Assembly (NCBI GenBank): GCA_002417905.1
Contig: DIDB01000183.1
Coordinates: forward strand, 1-16,100
Reading direction: 5' to 3'
DNA from: Pseudomonadaceae bacterium UBA5811
GTDB taxonomy: Bacteria > Pseudomonadota > Gammaproteobacteria > Pseudomonadales > Pseudomonadaceae
DNA length: 16,100 nt
Below are positions 7,268 through 14,923 of the stretch, piece after piece. The position numbers and the translations under genes are program-made. The notes under the pieces were generated by a model that saw only the letters and a list, made by a program, of their open reading frames with translations, was not told the origin of the DNA and made no database searches. The stretch's first letter is position 1, and every line of letters starts with the position of its first letter.

Positions 7268-8146
7268 TCAGGCCAGCAGCTGACATTGCTGCATGGCCTG
7301 ACGCAAAGGCTCCTCACAGGAAGCACTCAGCCAGGTCAGTGGCAGACGGATACCCGGCGGAATCAGTCCCATTTCATGCAGGGCCCATTTCACTGGAATC
7401 GGGTTGGACTCAACAAACAGTGCCCGATGCACAGGCATCAAGAATTCATTGATTGCACGGGCTTTTTCTGCCTGACCAGCCATGGCGGCAGCGCACAGGT
7501 CACTCATCAGCCTGGGTGCCACATTGGCAGTCACCGAAATATTGCCCCTGCCCCCCACCAGCATCAGTTCAACCGCGCTGGCATCATCCCCGGAATAGAC
7601 CAGAAAATCCGGCCTGACCCGCGCCATGACTTCCTGGGCCCGCTGCAGGTCACCTGTCGCTTCCTTGATGCCGATAATATTGGGGATGCCGGCCAGCCGC
7701 TCTACCGTATCGGGCAACATGTCACAAACCGTACGACCCGGTACGTTGTAGAGGATCTGCGGAATGGCCACTGCTTCGGCGATAGCCCGGAAGTGCTGGT
7801 ACAGCCCCTCCTGGGTAGGCTTGTTGTAGTAAGGAGTGACCAGCAGGCAGGCATCAGCACCCACCTCGCTGGCTGCCCGGGTCAGTTCGATGGCCTCACG
7901 GGTCGAGTTGCCTCCCGTACCGGCAATGACCGGAATACGCCCACCGACCTGGTCGGCTACCCGGCGGATAACCTCGATATGCTCGGCCACATCCAGGGTG
8001 GCAGACTCCCCGGTTGTGCCGACGGCAATGATTGCATCAGTTCCGTTATCCAGATGGAAGTCAACCAGCCCGGCCAGACTGGCCCAGTCCAGGCTACCAT
8101 CTGCGTTCATGGGCGTGACCAGTGCCACCATACTGCCCGCAATCAT
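7268..8146 (-). CDS. dapA: 4-hydroxy-tetrahydrodipicolinate synthase
   Basis: 292 aa, the same length as E. coli DapA. Condenses pyruvate with aspartate semialdehyde, the first committed step to diaminopimelate and lysine. It is a TIM barrel with all key residues at E. coli positions: Thr44-Thr45 in VGTTGES, Tyr133 and Arg138 in ILYNVPGRT, and the Schiff-base Lys161 in IGIKEATGD. The start ATG at 8146 has AGGAG 8 bases upstream. It leads the dapA-bamC-purC operon, with 17 bases between its stop and the bamC start. Upstream, the 195 bases shared with the divergent gcvR hold several short repeats. No lysine riboswitch is visible in this short leader. Confidence 0.98.
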   Translation of the reverse strand: MIAGSMVALVTPMNADGSLDWASLAGLVDFHLDNGTDAIIAVGTTGESATLDVAEHIEVIRRVADQVGGRIPVIAGTGGNSTREAIELTRAASEVGADACLLVTPYYNKPTQEGLYQHFRAIAEAVAIPQILYNVPGRTVCDMLPDTVERLAGIPNIIGIKEATGDLQRAQEVMARVRPDFLVYSGDDASAVELMLVGGRGNISVTANVAPRLMSDLCAAAMAGQAEKARAINEFLMPVHRALFVESNPIPVKWALHEMGLIPPGIRLPLTWLSASCEEPLRQAMQQCQLLA

Positions 8147-8182
8147 GCCGCCACTCCTGCTGAAAAATCTGAAAACCCGACC

Positions 8183-8226
8183 CGCAATGGTACAGGGCCG
8201 GATTGCGCATTGCGAGTACCGTACTC
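8183..8226. promoter_or_regulatory. Repeat cluster in the dapA-gcvR divergent intergenic region
   Basis: CGCAAT (8183-8188) is inverted against two direct copies of ATTGCG (8202-8207, 8209-8214), and these abut a 13-base dyad GAGTAC-C-GTACTC (8214-8226). The cluster lies 37-80 bases before the dapA ATG and 116-159 bases before the gcvR ATG, a plausible position for a regulator acting on either promoter. I could not define convincing -35/-10 pairs. Confidence 0.4.
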
Positions 8227-8341
8227 ATTGGCAGACTGCAGGCCTGTCCGGATAACGCCGAATTCCCTCATACCGGCATTTTCGTTACTCTTGAACAGAT
8301 TACACGGCAAGCAACTTGATCGAGATATCCAGGAAACCGGC

Positions 8342-8899
8342 ATGACCACCCCCCCCGTTCGCGAACAGTTCCTTGTCATCAGTGTGCTGGGTCCTGCACC
8401 CATGGAGCTGACCACCCTGCTCAGCCGGCTCTGCTTTGAAAACCGCTGCAGCATTGACAGCAGCCGCCTGTCCCGGCACGGCGAGCTCTGCGCCCTGACC
8501 CTTCAGGTCTCCGGCAGCTGGGATGCGCTGGCCCGGCTGGAATCTGCCCTGCCCATACTGACCCGCAAGCACGGCTTTACCATCAATTTGACCCGCAGCA
8601 ACCCGCCGGCGGCCCGCCCCCAGGCGCTACCGTATGTGGCCTATGTCAGTGCCGTTTACCGGCCCGATATCATCAGCGAGATCTGCCAGTTTTTCCTTGA
8701 CCACCGGGTCGAGCTGGAAAGCATGACCTGTGATACCTGGATTGCCCCCCAGACGGGAGGCACCATGCTGAATGCCACCCTGACAGTCACCCTGCCCGCC
8801 GGCACCCAGATCAGCTGGCTGCGTGACCAGTTCCTGGATTTTGCCGATGCCCTGAACCTGGATGCCCTGATCGAACCCTGGCGTCCACAGACCCCATAG
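8342..8899 (+). CDS. gcvR: Glycine cleavage system transcriptional repressor-like protein (GcvR), two ACT domains
   Basis: 185 aa (E. coli GcvR 190). GcvR has no DNA-binding domain; in E. coli it binds the activator GcvA and blocks gcvTHP expression when glycine is scarce. Residues 9-85 (QFLVISVLGPAPMELTTLLS and following) form the first ACT repeat. Residues 97-178 (YVAYVSAVYRPDIISEICQFFLDHRVELESM) form the second, with the typical pattern of a beta strand then a helix starting PDIISEI. The open frame runs far upstream antisense to dapA, but the ATG at 8342 has AGGAAACC 7 bases upstream and opens the first ACT strand. bcp follows 10 bases later, its Shine-Dalgarno overlapping the gcvR stop. 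Whether it controls glycine cleavage genes here is unknown, as no gcv gene is in view. Confidence 0.87.
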   Translation: MTTPPVREQFLVISVLGPAPMELTTLLSRLCFENRCSIDSSRLSRHGELCALTLQVSGSWDALARLESALPILTRKHGFTINLTRSNPPAARPQALPYVAYVSAVYRPDIISEICQFFLDHRVELESMTCDTWIAPQTGGTMLNATLTVTLPAGTQISWLRDQFLDFADALNLDALIEPWRPQTP

Positions 8900-8909
8900 G
8901 AGCTCCTGC

Positions 8910-9395
8910 ATGTCTGTCATAACCGGTCAGGCTGTCCCGGATTTCCGGGCCATGGCCACCAGCGCCCGGGAAATCCATATGGAAGCCCTCAAGGGCCAGC
9001 AGCTGGTCCTGTATTTCTATCCGAAAGACAGCACACCCGGCTGCACCACGGAGAGCCAGGACTTCCGGGATCACCATGCAGAATTTCTGGCAGCCAATAC
9101 CCTGGTATTCGGCATATCCCGGGACAGCCTGCGCAGCCACGAGAACTTCCGCAAAAAACAGGCTCTCCCCTTTGAGCTGATTGCAGATACAGATGAACAG
9201 CTCTGCCAGCTTTTTGACGTCATCCGGCTTAAAAAGCTGTACGGCAAGGAATACATGGGCATTGAGCGCAGCACCTTTCTGATCGACCGGGATGGCATCC
9301 TGCGTCAGGCCTGGCGGGGCGTCAAAGTGCCCGGTCATGCAGAGGCCGTGCTGGCAGCAGCACAGCATCTGGACCAGGCCGGACAGCCGGATTAG
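8910..9395 (+). CDS. bcp: Thioredoxin-dependent peroxiredoxin Bcp/PrxQ
   Basis: 161 aa. Reduces H2O2 and organic hydroperoxides, with electrons from thioredoxin or glutaredoxin. The fold signature is PDFRAMA near the N-terminus, LVLYFYPKDSTPGCTTES with peroxidatic Cys45 in PGCT, the catalytic Arg region in ERSTFLIDRDGILRQAWRGVKVPGH, and GISRDSLRSHENFRKKQALPFELIAD. The usual resolving Cys five residues after Cys45 is absent (TTESQ instead of TxxAC); the only other Cys is Cys99 (EQLCQLFDV), so it acts as a 1-Cys enzyme or uses Cys99. Start ATG with AGGAG at 8898-8902. It forms a two-gene unit with gcvR and runs head-on into the TusA-like gene, the stop codons overlapping. Confidence 0.96.
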   Translation: MSVITGQAVPDFRAMATSAREIHMEALKGQQLVLYFYPKDSTPGCTTESQDFRDHHAEFLAANTLVFGISRDSLRSHENFRKKQALPFELIADTDEQLCQLFDVIRLKKLYGKEYMGIERSTFLIDRDGILRQAWRGVKVPGHAEAVLAAAQHLDQAGQPD

Positions 9396-9409
9396 CACTC
9401 CGGCTTTTT
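9385..9409 (+). terminator. bcp terminator inside the TusA-like coding end
   Basis: AGCCGG (9385-9390), 9-base loop holding both stop codons, CCGGCT (9400-9405), then T to 9409. It is oriented to end bcp. The same bases encode the last residues (KKPEC) of the opposing TusA-like protein. Confidence 0.75.
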
Positions 9410-9652
9410 CTGCAGCCAGTAACAGTAAATCCCCTGCACAGTGCTTTCATGCAACAGGGGGTTGCCGGACAGCCGGGCAAAACTGCGGAAATCCCGCTGC
9501 GACCCCGGATCAGTTACAGTGACCTTCAGCACCGCACCACCCGGCATTCCGTTCAGCTCCAGCTTGGTTTTCAGCAATGGCAAAGGGCACGACAGACCAC
9601 TTGTATCCAGCTCTGCATCCGCATGGGGCTGCACATATTCATCCGCTTTCAC
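9392..9652 (-). CDS. TusA/SirA-family sulfur-carrier protein (PA1006-like)
   Basis: 86 aa, usual size for the family. The family mark is CPLPLLKTKLEL with Cys22 in the CPxP motif, followed by a two-strand segment ending FARLSGN. TusA proteins carry persulfide sulfur for tRNA thiolation or molybdenum cofactor work. The genes around it (nadA, M48 protease, bcp, gcvR, dapA) match those near P. aeruginosa PA1006, which I recall as a TusA-like persulfide protein linked to molybdenum homeostasis. Orthology with PA1006 is likelier than with E. coli TusA, so no symbol is given. The start is GTG at 9652 with GAGGAG upstream, 9 bases away; no in-frame ATG precedes the CPxP motif. The C-terminal Cys86 is the final residue. 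Its stop TAA overlaps the bcp stop. Confidence 0.88.
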   Translation of the reverse strand: MKADEYVQPHADAELDTSGLSCPLPLLKTKLELNGMPGGAVLKVTVTDPGSQRDFRSFARLSGNPLLHESTVQGIYCYWLQKKPEC

Positions 9653-9683
9653 TCCGGGACACTCCTCAGCCTGCCGTTATTTT

Positions 9684-9699
9684 CCGGGCATGCGCCCGG
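9684..9699. repeat. Inverted repeat between the TusA-like gene and bepA
   Basis: CCGGGC (9684-9689), ATGC, GCCCGG (9694-9699) in the 91-base divergent gap. It may be an operator or cruciform for one of the two outward promoters. No clear promoter hexamers were seen. Confidence 0.35.
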
Positions 9700-9743
9700 G
9701 TGCTCCGCTCCGGCCTTTTTCTGCCAGCCCGGGAGTTTATCGG

Positions 9744-11174
9744 ATGAAACTGTTCCGCCCCACCCTGCTGAGCCTGGCCTGCCTGCTGGTCCTGCCGGCA
9801 CCGGCCAGTGACCTGCCCTCTCTGGGCGACTCCAGTTCAGGCGTGGTCTCGCCGGGCCAGGAGCATATGCTGGGGCGGGCCTGGCTGAGCATGCTGCGCG
9901 GCCAGGTACAGACCCTGTCAGACCCGCTGCTGAAAGACTACGTGGAAAGCACGATTTACCGGCTGGCAGAAACCAGTCAGGTTGAAGACCGGCGCTTCGA
10001 GTTTATCCTGATGAACAGCCCCGAGCTGAATGCATTCGCCGCACCGGGCGGCATCATCGGCATCAATGGTGGCCTGTTCCTGCATGCCGAAACGGAGGCG
10101 GAGTATGCGTCCGTACTGGCCCACGAGCTGGCTCACCTTTCCCAGCGCCATTTTGCCCGGGGCATTGAAGAACAGCAGCGCATGCAGCTGCCCATGATGG
10201 CGGCACTGCTGCTGGGAGTTGTGGCTGCCGCAGCGGGTGCCGGAGATGCCGGCATGGCGGCGATTACATCAAGCCAAGCCGCCGCCTACCAGAGCCAGAC
10301 TGCTTTTTCCCGCCAGAATGAACAGGAGGCGGACCGGGTTGGCCTGCTCAATCTGGAGCGGGCCGGCTACGACCCCAGAGCCATGCCAGCCATGTTCGAG
10401 CGGCTGGTCCGTGAGTACCGCTTTGACCAGAAACCGCCAGAATTTCTGCTGACGCACCCACTGACCGAGTCGCGGATTGCCGATACCCGTAACCGGGCAG
10501 ATCAGGCCCCTGCCGGTGGCAAGGAAAACTCCCTGCGCTACCAGCTGATCAGCGCCCGGATGAAACTCCAGTTTGAAAACACGCCAGGGCTGGTTGCCAA
10601 GGAGTTCCAGGCCCGGTTAAGCGACAATCCCAAAGACGACGTTGCCCGTTACGGGCTGACCATTGCCCAGATCAAGGCTGGCCAGTTCGAGACGGCCCGC
10701 AGTACCCTGGCGCCCCTGCTGGCCAAAGCCCCGGGTGAGCTGATCTATAATCTGGCCCAGACCGAACTGGACATTGACAGCAACCATCCGGGCCAGGCCA
10801 GTGAGCGCCTCAAACGGCTGCTGCAGTTATACCCCACCAGCCTTCCTGTCCAGCAGATGCAGGTCGACCTGCTGCTCAAACAGGGTAATCTGGAAGCTGC
10901 ATCCCGGCTGCTGGAAGACATGGTGTCCCAGCGCAGCACCGATCCCGGCATCTGGTATCAGGTCGCCGAAATCAGGGGCCAGACGGGCAATCTGACCGGA
11001 GTCTATCAGGCCCGGGCCGAATACTTTGCGCTGGTCGGCCGCTACGAAGACGCCTTCCAGCAACTGGATTATGCCAAGCGCCGCTCAACCAGCTTTCAGG
11101 AAGGTGCCCGGCTGGACGCCCGCCTGAAAGAGCTGCAAAACGAGAAACGGATGATTGATGAGCTGTTCAACTGA
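9744..11174 (+). CDS. bepA: BepA-type periplasmic M48 zinc protease with TPR domain
   Basis: 476 aa (E. coli BepA 487). BepA is a periplasmic chaperone and protease that helps LptD assembly and degrades stalled outer-membrane proteins. The signal peptide covers residues 1-21 (cleavage after APA). The M48 domain has zinc motif HELAH (His127, Glu128, His131), third ligand Glu195 in NEQEADRVG, and His238 in LLTHPLTESRI, the extra histidine that acts as an inhibitory plug in E. coli. A mobile Ala/Gly-rich segment (about 150-180) sits between HELAH and Glu195. Residues from about 255 form TPR-like helices. The ATG at 9744 has GGGAG 9 bases upstream; the frame open to 9441 is antisense to the TusA-like gene and not used. 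It converges on nadA with 8 bases between stops. Confidence 0.94.
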   Translation: MKLFRPTLLSLACLLVLPAPASDLPSLGDSSSGVVSPGQEHMLGRAWLSMLRGQVQTLSDPLLKDYVESTIYRLAETSQVEDRRFEFILMNSPELNAFAAPGGIIGINGGLFLHAETEAEYASVLAHELAHLSQRHFARGIEEQQRMQLPMMAALLLGVVAAAAGAGDAGMAAITSSQAAAYQSQTAFSRQNEQEADRVGLLNLERAGYDPRAMPAMFERLVREYRFDQKPPEFLLTHPLTESRIADTRNRADQAPAGGKENSLRYQLISARMKLQFENTPGLVAKEFQARLSDNPKDDVARYGLTIAQIKAGQFETARSTLAPLLAKAPGELIYNLAQTELDIDSNHPGQASERLKRLLQLYPTSLPVQQMQVDLLLKQGNLEAASRLLEDMVSQRSTDPGIWYQVAEIRGQTGNLTGVYQARAEYFALVGRYEDAFQQLDYAKRRSTSFQEGARLDARLKELQNEKRMIDELFN

Positions 11175-11182
11175 GACCGGGC

Positions 11183-12241
11183 TCAGGCATTGCCGGCACT
11201 CTGCAACCGGGCTGCTGCCGTAAAGTCGAGCATCCGGCGCAGGGGGCTGACCGCCCGTGGAATCAGGGCCGGGTCAACCAGCACCTCATTGCTGCCCTGA
11301 CGCAAACAGTCCAGCAGCCGCTCCAGGGTATTCATCGCCATCCATGGGCAGTGGGCACAACTGCGGCAGCTGGCTCCCTGGCCGGCCGTGGGGGCCTCAA
11401 CAAACTGTTTGTCCGGACACAACTGCTGCATCTTGTAGAAGATGCCCCGGTCAGTCGCCACGATAAACAGTGGATTCGGCAAGGTCTGGGCAGCCCGGAT
11501 CAGCTGGCTGGTCGAGCCCACCACATCCGCCAGGGCGACCACAGCCTCTGGCGCCTCCGGATGAACCAGCACGGCCGCTTCCGGATGCAGCGCCTTCATA
11601 TCCGCCAGCTGCCTGGACTTGAACTCCTCATGAACGATACAGGCGCCTTCCCATAGCAGCATATCCGCCCCGGTATGCTGCTGGATGTAATGACCCAGGT
11701 GGCGGTCCGGTGCCCAGATCAGTTTCTCACCATTGTCCATCAGGCTCTCCACGATCTCCAGGGCGCAGCCAGAAGTCACCACCCAGTCAGCCCGGGCCTT
11801 GACGGCTGCCGAGGTATTGGCATAAACCACCACGGTCCGCTCCGGATGGGCATCACAGAAACGGCCAAACGCTTCGACCGGACAACCCAGATCCAGGGAA
11901 CAGGTGGCCTCAAGAGTTGGCATCAGTACCCGTTTTTCCGGGCTCAGGATCTTGGCTGTTTCCCCCATAAAGCGCACACCCGCTACCACCAGGGTCCCCG
12001 CAGCGTGCTGGTGGCCAAAACGGGCCATTTCCAGTGAATCCGCCACAAAGCCGCCGGTTTCTTCTGCCAGGGCCTGGATAACCGGGTCAGTATAATAATG
12101 GGCAACCAGAACAGCATCCTGCCGCTTCAGCTCGGCCGCAATCTCTGCCTTCAGGCCGTGCACCTGATCAGGGGTCAGCACATGGGAGTGCCGGGCATCC
12201 AGATGGGCCTGGACAATTAGGCGTTCGGGTATCTGCGTCAT
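11183..12241 (-). CDS. nadA: Quinolinate synthase
   Basis: 352 aa (E. coli 347). Condenses iminoaspartate with dihydroxyacetone phosphate to quinolinate in de novo NAD synthesis, using a [4Fe-4S] cluster. Cluster Cys by alignment with E. coli NadA: Cys114 in [10 protein letters not shown], Cys201 in EGACIVHEE and Cys298 in CRSCAHCPW. Also seen: [43 protein letters not shown] and VGSTSQL. The start ATG at 12241 (MTQIPERL) is chosen over an in-frame extension to 12397, which would run back through a terminator and the promoter. A perfect TATAAT lies 37 bases upstream. Single gene; no nadB or nadC here, and no obvious NAD-repressor site recognised. Confidence 0.97.
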   Translation of the reverse strand: MTQIPERLIVQAHLDARHSHVLTPDQVHGLKAEIAAELKRQDAVLVAHYYTDPVIQALAEETGGFVADSLEMARFGHQHAAGTLVVAGVRFMGETAKILSPEKRVLMPTLEATCSLDLGCPVEAFGRFCDAHPERTVVVYANTSAAVKARADWVVTSGCALEIVESLMDNGEKLIWAPDRHLGHYIQQHTGADMLLWEGACIVHEEFKSRQLADMKALHPEAAVLVHPEAPEAVVALADVVGSTSQLIRAAQTLPNPLFIVATDRGIFYKMQQLCPDKQFVEAPTAGQGASCRSCAHCPWMAMNTLERLLDCLRQGSNEVLVDPALIPRAVSPLRRMLDFTAAARLQSAGNA

Positions 12242-12278
12242 TTTTAACGGACCTGCCTGCGATATTGCACAGCCGGGA

Positions 12279-12284
12279 ATTATA
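12279..12284 (-). promoter_or_regulatory. Likely -10 element of nadA
   Basis: Perfect TATAAT on the minus strand, 37 bases before the nadA ATG, inside the 105-base space between the upstream terminator and the gene. No good -35 hexamer at the right distance. Confidence 0.5.
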
Positions 12285-12346
12285 CACAGCCCGTTTTTTC
12301 GCACACTTCGACTGAAGAACGGAAAAGCACCCGAAAAACTCCCATA

Positions 12347-12377
12347 AAAAAAGACCCGCCGCTGGCGGGTCTTTTTT
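12347..12377 (-). terminator. Intrinsic terminator after the CoA-transferase gene
   Basis: GACCCGCC (12353-12360) and GGCGGGTC (12364-12371), 3-base loop, flanked by A and T runs, so it works on the minus strand and is symmetrical enough for both. Between it and the upstream stop codon lies an 18-base perfect palindrome TTTTTCCGGCCGGAAAAA (12373-12390), which overlaps a second small hairpin GCCGG-AAAAA-CCGGC (12381-12395), giving a tandem structure. Confidence 0.92.
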
Positions 12378-12411
12378 CCGGCCGGAAAAACCGGCACATC
12401 ATGACATCTGC

Positions 12412-13905
12412 TTATTTTTTAAGCATATGACCATTCTTGATGTAATTGATGTGCCAGCTCAGCGCCTCTTCCAGCAGATGCGGAGTCTGGCCGCCCCGGG
12501 CGCAGGCCCGTTCGAAATAGCTGTTCAGCTCGGCACGGTAGTCCGGATGGACACAGTTGTCGATAACGGCCCGGGCCCGCTCACGGGGTGCCAGACCACG
12601 CAGATCAGCCAGACCCACTTCGGTAACCAGTACATCCACATCCTGACCAATATGGTCAACATGGCTGACCATCGGGACCACGCTGGAGATGGCGCCCTCC
12701 TTGGCCAGAGACTTGGTTACAAACACGGCCATATGGGCAGTACGGGCAAAGTCACCAGAGCCACCAATACCGTTCATCATTTTGCTGCCGTCCACATGGG
12801 TCGAGTTCACGTTGCCGTAAATATCGAACTCCAGGGCCGTGTTAATACTGATGGTGCCCAACCGGCGGACCACTTCCGGATGGTTGGAGATTTCCTGGGG
12901 ACGCAGCACCAGACGGTCCTTGTATTTGGCGATATCACCAAACACGCGGTCACCACATTCTTTGGAAATAGTGATGGAGCTGGCTGAGGCGAACTTCAGC
13001 TTGCCGGCATCCAGCAGCTCGAATGTCGAGTCCTGCAGAACTTCGGAATACTGCACCATGTCCGTAAAGGGCGAATTGATCAGGCCACTGGTGACCGCAT
13101 TGGCAATAGTACCGATACCTACCTGCAGGGGGCGCAGGCTCTTGGTCAGACGGCCGGCATTGACTTCGCTCTCAAGGAAAGCGATCAGGTGATCGGCAAT
13201 GGACTGGGTTTCATCATCCGGCGGCAGTGCATTGGACGGCGAGTCTGACAGGTCACTAAAGACAATGGCCGCAATCTTCGACGGATCAACTTCAATGGCC
13301 GTACTGCCAACACGGTCTTCAGCAGACAGGATGTTGATCGGCTTGCGGTTGGGGCGCTCTTCCGGAATATAGATGTCGTGCAGCCCTTCCAGATCCGTGC
13401 TCAGTGTGGTGTTGATCTCAACAATCACCTGGCTGGCAAACTGGACAAAACTGGCCGAGTTGCCCACAGACGTGGTCGGCACAATATGGCCTTTCTCGGT
13501 GATGGCCACAGCTTCGATAATGGCAACGTCCGGCCGGGGTATCTGATGACCACGCATCTGCTCGACTGTTTCGGACAGATGCTGGTCCATAAACATGACC
13601 TGACCGGCATTGATGGCCTTGCGCAGGGTCGCATCAGCCTGGAAAGGCATGCGGCGGGCCAGGACACCTGCCTCTGTCAGCTTCTTGTCGATGTCGTTAC
13701 CGAGACTTGCCCCCGTGATCAGGGAGATTTTCAGCGGATCGGTTTTGGCACGCTCAACCAGTGCCAGAGGAACAGCCTTGGCTTCACCGGCGCGGGTAAA
13801 ACCACTCATGCCGACAGTCATGCCATCTTTGATCAGGGCTGCAGCTTCTGCGGCAGTGGTTACTTTGCTCTGCAAGGATGCCAGCCGAATGCGATCAGAA
13901 CTCAT
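12412..13905 (-). CDS. Acetyl-CoA hydrolase / succinyl-CoA:acetate CoA-transferase family protein
   Basis: 497 aa, the family length. Members move CoA between acetyl-CoA and succinate (or propionate), or hydrolyse acetyl-CoA, handling acetate overflow and re-use. Features: N-terminal [19 protein letters not shown] (about 28-46), [22 protein letters not shown], glycine loop GIGTIANAV (263-271), SEVLQD with Glu288 in the place of the catalytic Glu that forms the CoA thioester in AarC-type enzymes, and the late loop [16 protein letters not shown] at 13905 has GAGG 5 bases before it. Stands alone between tRNA-Lys and nadA, with its own terminator. Substrate specificity cannot be read from sequence, so no symbol is given. 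No base-composition break marks it as recently acquired. Confidence 0.93.
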   Translation of the reverse strand: MSSDRIRLASLQSKVTTAAEAAALIKDGMTVGMSGFTRAGEAKAVPLALVERAKTDPLKISLITGASLGNDIDKKLTEAGVLARRMPFQADATLRKAINAGQVMFMDQHLSETVEQMRGHQIPRPDVAIIEAVAITEKGHIVPTTSVGNSASFVQFASQVIVEINTTLSTDLEGLHDIYIPEERPNRKPINILSAEDRVGSTAIEVDPSKIAAIVFSDLSDSPSNALPPDDETQSIADHLIAFLESEVNAGRLTKSLRPLQVGIGTIANAVTSGLINSPFTDMVQYSEVLQDSTFELLDAGKLKFASASSITISKECGDRVFGDIAKYKDRLVLRPQEISNHPEVVRRLGTISINTALEFDIYGNVNSTHVDGSKMMNGIGGSGDFARTAHMAVFVTKSLAKEGAISSVVPMVSHVDHIGQDVDVLVTEVGLADLRGLAPRERARAVIDNCVHPDYRAELNSYFERACARGGQTPHLLEEALSWHINYIKNGHMLKK

Positions 13906-13971
13906 AGGGGCCTCGGTACTAGTGACATTGTTCTACAAGACTCAGGGAGCTCACAGTCTAGAGTTAAACCG

Positions 13972-14001
13972 GAGCCCCCGGGCTCATACATAGGTCGTAT
14001 G
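13972..14001. repeat. Two adjacent dyads upstream of the CoA-transferase gene
   Basis: GAGCCC-CC-GGGCTC (13972-13985) abuts CATAC (13985-13989) and GTATG (13997-14001). They lie 67-96 bases before the ATG, between it and the tRNA-Lys terminator, where its promoter must be. Possible operator; no promoter hexamers could be fixed. Confidence 0.4.
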
Positions 14002-14054
14002 CATGACCATTGTGTGTCTGGCACCAACGGTCACTGCAGTTTCCCTGCAAAAAC

Positions 14055-14090
14055 AAAGGCCGGAACCCATGACAGGTTCCGGCCTTTTTT
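14055..14090 (-). terminator. Intrinsic terminator after tRNA-Lys
   Basis: AAAGGCCGGAACC (14055-14067) and GGTTCCGGCCTTT (14075-14087) form a perfect 13-bp stem with a 7-base loop, starting immediately after the tRNA CCA. Read on the minus strand it runs into TTTGTTTTT. Confidence 0.93.
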
Positions 14091-14091
14091 A

Positions 14092-14167
14092 TGGTGGGTC
14101 GTGTAGGATTCGAACCTACGACCAATTGGTTAAAAGCCAACTGCTCTACCGACTGAGCTAACGACCC
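14092..14167 (-). tRNA. tRNA-Lys (anticodon UUU), CCA encoded
   Basis: 76 bases on the minus strand. Acceptor GGGTCGT (14167-14161) pairs with ACGACCC (14102-14096); discriminator A at 14095; CCA at 14094-14092. D arm AGCTCAGTCGGTAGAGC, anticodon loop CTTTTAA (UUU, reads AAA/AAG) and T arm GTAGGTTCGAATCCTAC are all canonical. It lies 57 bases downstream of queC with its own promoter and terminator. In P. aeruginosa the equivalent tRNA-Lys next to queC is, from memory, an integration site for genomic islands. Confidence 0.98.
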
Positions 14168-14180
14168 TCAACGGCGGTAC

Positions 14181-14208
14181 ATGATACTGTTTTTTCTGGG
14201 CAAATCAA
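14181..14208 (-). promoter_or_regulatory. Sigma70 promoter of tRNA-Lys
   Basis: Minus strand: -35 TTGATT (14203-14208), 16 bases, -10 TATCAT (14181-14186). Mature tRNA starts 14 bases after the -10, leaving a short 5' leader. Confidence 0.7.
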
Positions 14209-14224
14209 CCTTTTTCCAAAAAAA

Positions 14225-14899
14225 TCAGAAATAGCGTGTCGGATCCGCAATGCCTGCCTCTGTAAAACCGGCCGCCCGTAACCGGCAGCTGTCGCAGCGG
14301 CCACAGGCCGAACCGTCCTCCTTGGCCTGATAACAGGACACTGTCAGCCCGTAATCCACCCCCAGCGCCGTACCGGCCCGAATGATGTCCGCTTTGCTCA
14401 TCTCCTGCAGCGGTGCACGGATATGAACGTGCTGGCCCTCCACTCCGGCCCGGGTAGCCAGATTGGCCAGCTGCTCGACAGCCCGGATAAACTCCGGCCG
14501 GCCATCCGGATAGCCGGAATAGTCCACGGCATTGACACCCATAAAAATGTCCCGGGCCTCCTGCACCTCGGCCCACCCCAGGGCCAGCGCCAGAAATACA
14601 GTATTCCGGGCCGGCACATAGGTAACCGGAATACCTTCTGCCGGAGCCTCCGGAACGGCAATGGCCAGATCTGTCAGCGCTGAACCACCAATACCCTTCA
14701 GATCCAGCCCCACAACTTTATGATCAGCCACCTGCATGTGCCGGGCAATCTGCCTGGCAGCCTGCAGTTCGACCCGGTGCCGCTGTCCATAATCAAAGCT
14801 CAGGGTATGGCAGAGATAACCCTCTGCCAGGGCCATAGCCAGAACCGTAGCAGAATCCAGTCCACCAGACAGCAGTACAACGGCTTTTTTGGTACTCAT
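14225..14899 (-). CDS. queC: 7-cyano-7-deazaguanine (preQ0) synthase
   Basis: 224 aa. Converts 7-carboxy-7-deazaguanine to preQ0 using ATP and ammonia, in the pathway to queuosine in tRNA anticodons. The PP-loop ATPase motif is SGGLDS (11-16), followed by [27 protein letters not shown] and the later block [20 protein letters not shown] are family signatures. The C-terminal zinc site is Cys189, Cys199, Cys202, Cys205 (CGRCDSC), near the E. coli positions. The start ATG at 14899 has GGGAG about 8 bases upstream. It lies 24 bases after queE on the same strand and acts on the queE product, so the two are surely co-transcribed. queD, queF and folE are not in view. Confidence 0.98.
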   Translation of the reverse strand: MSTKKAVVLLSGGLDSATVLAMALAEGYLCHTLSFDYGQRHRVELQAARQIARHMQVADHKVVGLDLKGIGGSALTDLAIAVPEAPAEGIPVTYVPARNTVFLALALGWAEVQEARDIFMGVNAVDYSGYPDGRPEFIRAVEQLANLATRAGVEGQHVHIRAPLQEMSKADIIRAGTALGVDYGLTVSCYQAKEDGSACGRCDSCRLRAAGFTEAGIADPTRYF

Positions 14900-14923
14900 C
14901 AGGGCACTCCCGAAATGTGCGGA

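Noticed and set aside
7202-8341. Long upstream extension of the gcvR reading frame (565 aa if taken whole)
   Set aside because: It is antisense to dapA and the bamC start, has no family similarity, and the ATG at 8342 has a good ribosome binding site and opens the first ACT domain.
9441-9743. Upstream extension of the bepA frame (577 aa if taken whole)
   Set aside because: Antisense to the TusA-like gene. The ATG at 9744 has GGGAG upstream and begins a proper signal peptide.
9653-9743. Terminator in the TusA-like/bepA gap (GC-rich stretch followed by five T)
   Set aside because: Both genes point away from this gap, so nothing would need ending there, and the T run does not directly follow a stable stem.
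12242-12397. N-terminal extension of nadA to 12397
   Set aside because: It would be translated through the intrinsic terminator at 12347-12377 and the likely nadA promoter; family alignment begins at MTQIPERL.
13378-14106. Plus-strand 242-aa open frame
   Set aside because: Antisense to the CoA-transferase gene and runs into the tRNA-Lys terminator; no recognisable domain.
14092-14167. Island integration at the tRNA-Lys 3' end
   Set aside because: No duplicated tRNA tail, integrase or composition break anywhere in the window; only the hotspot history in Pseudomonas suggests it.
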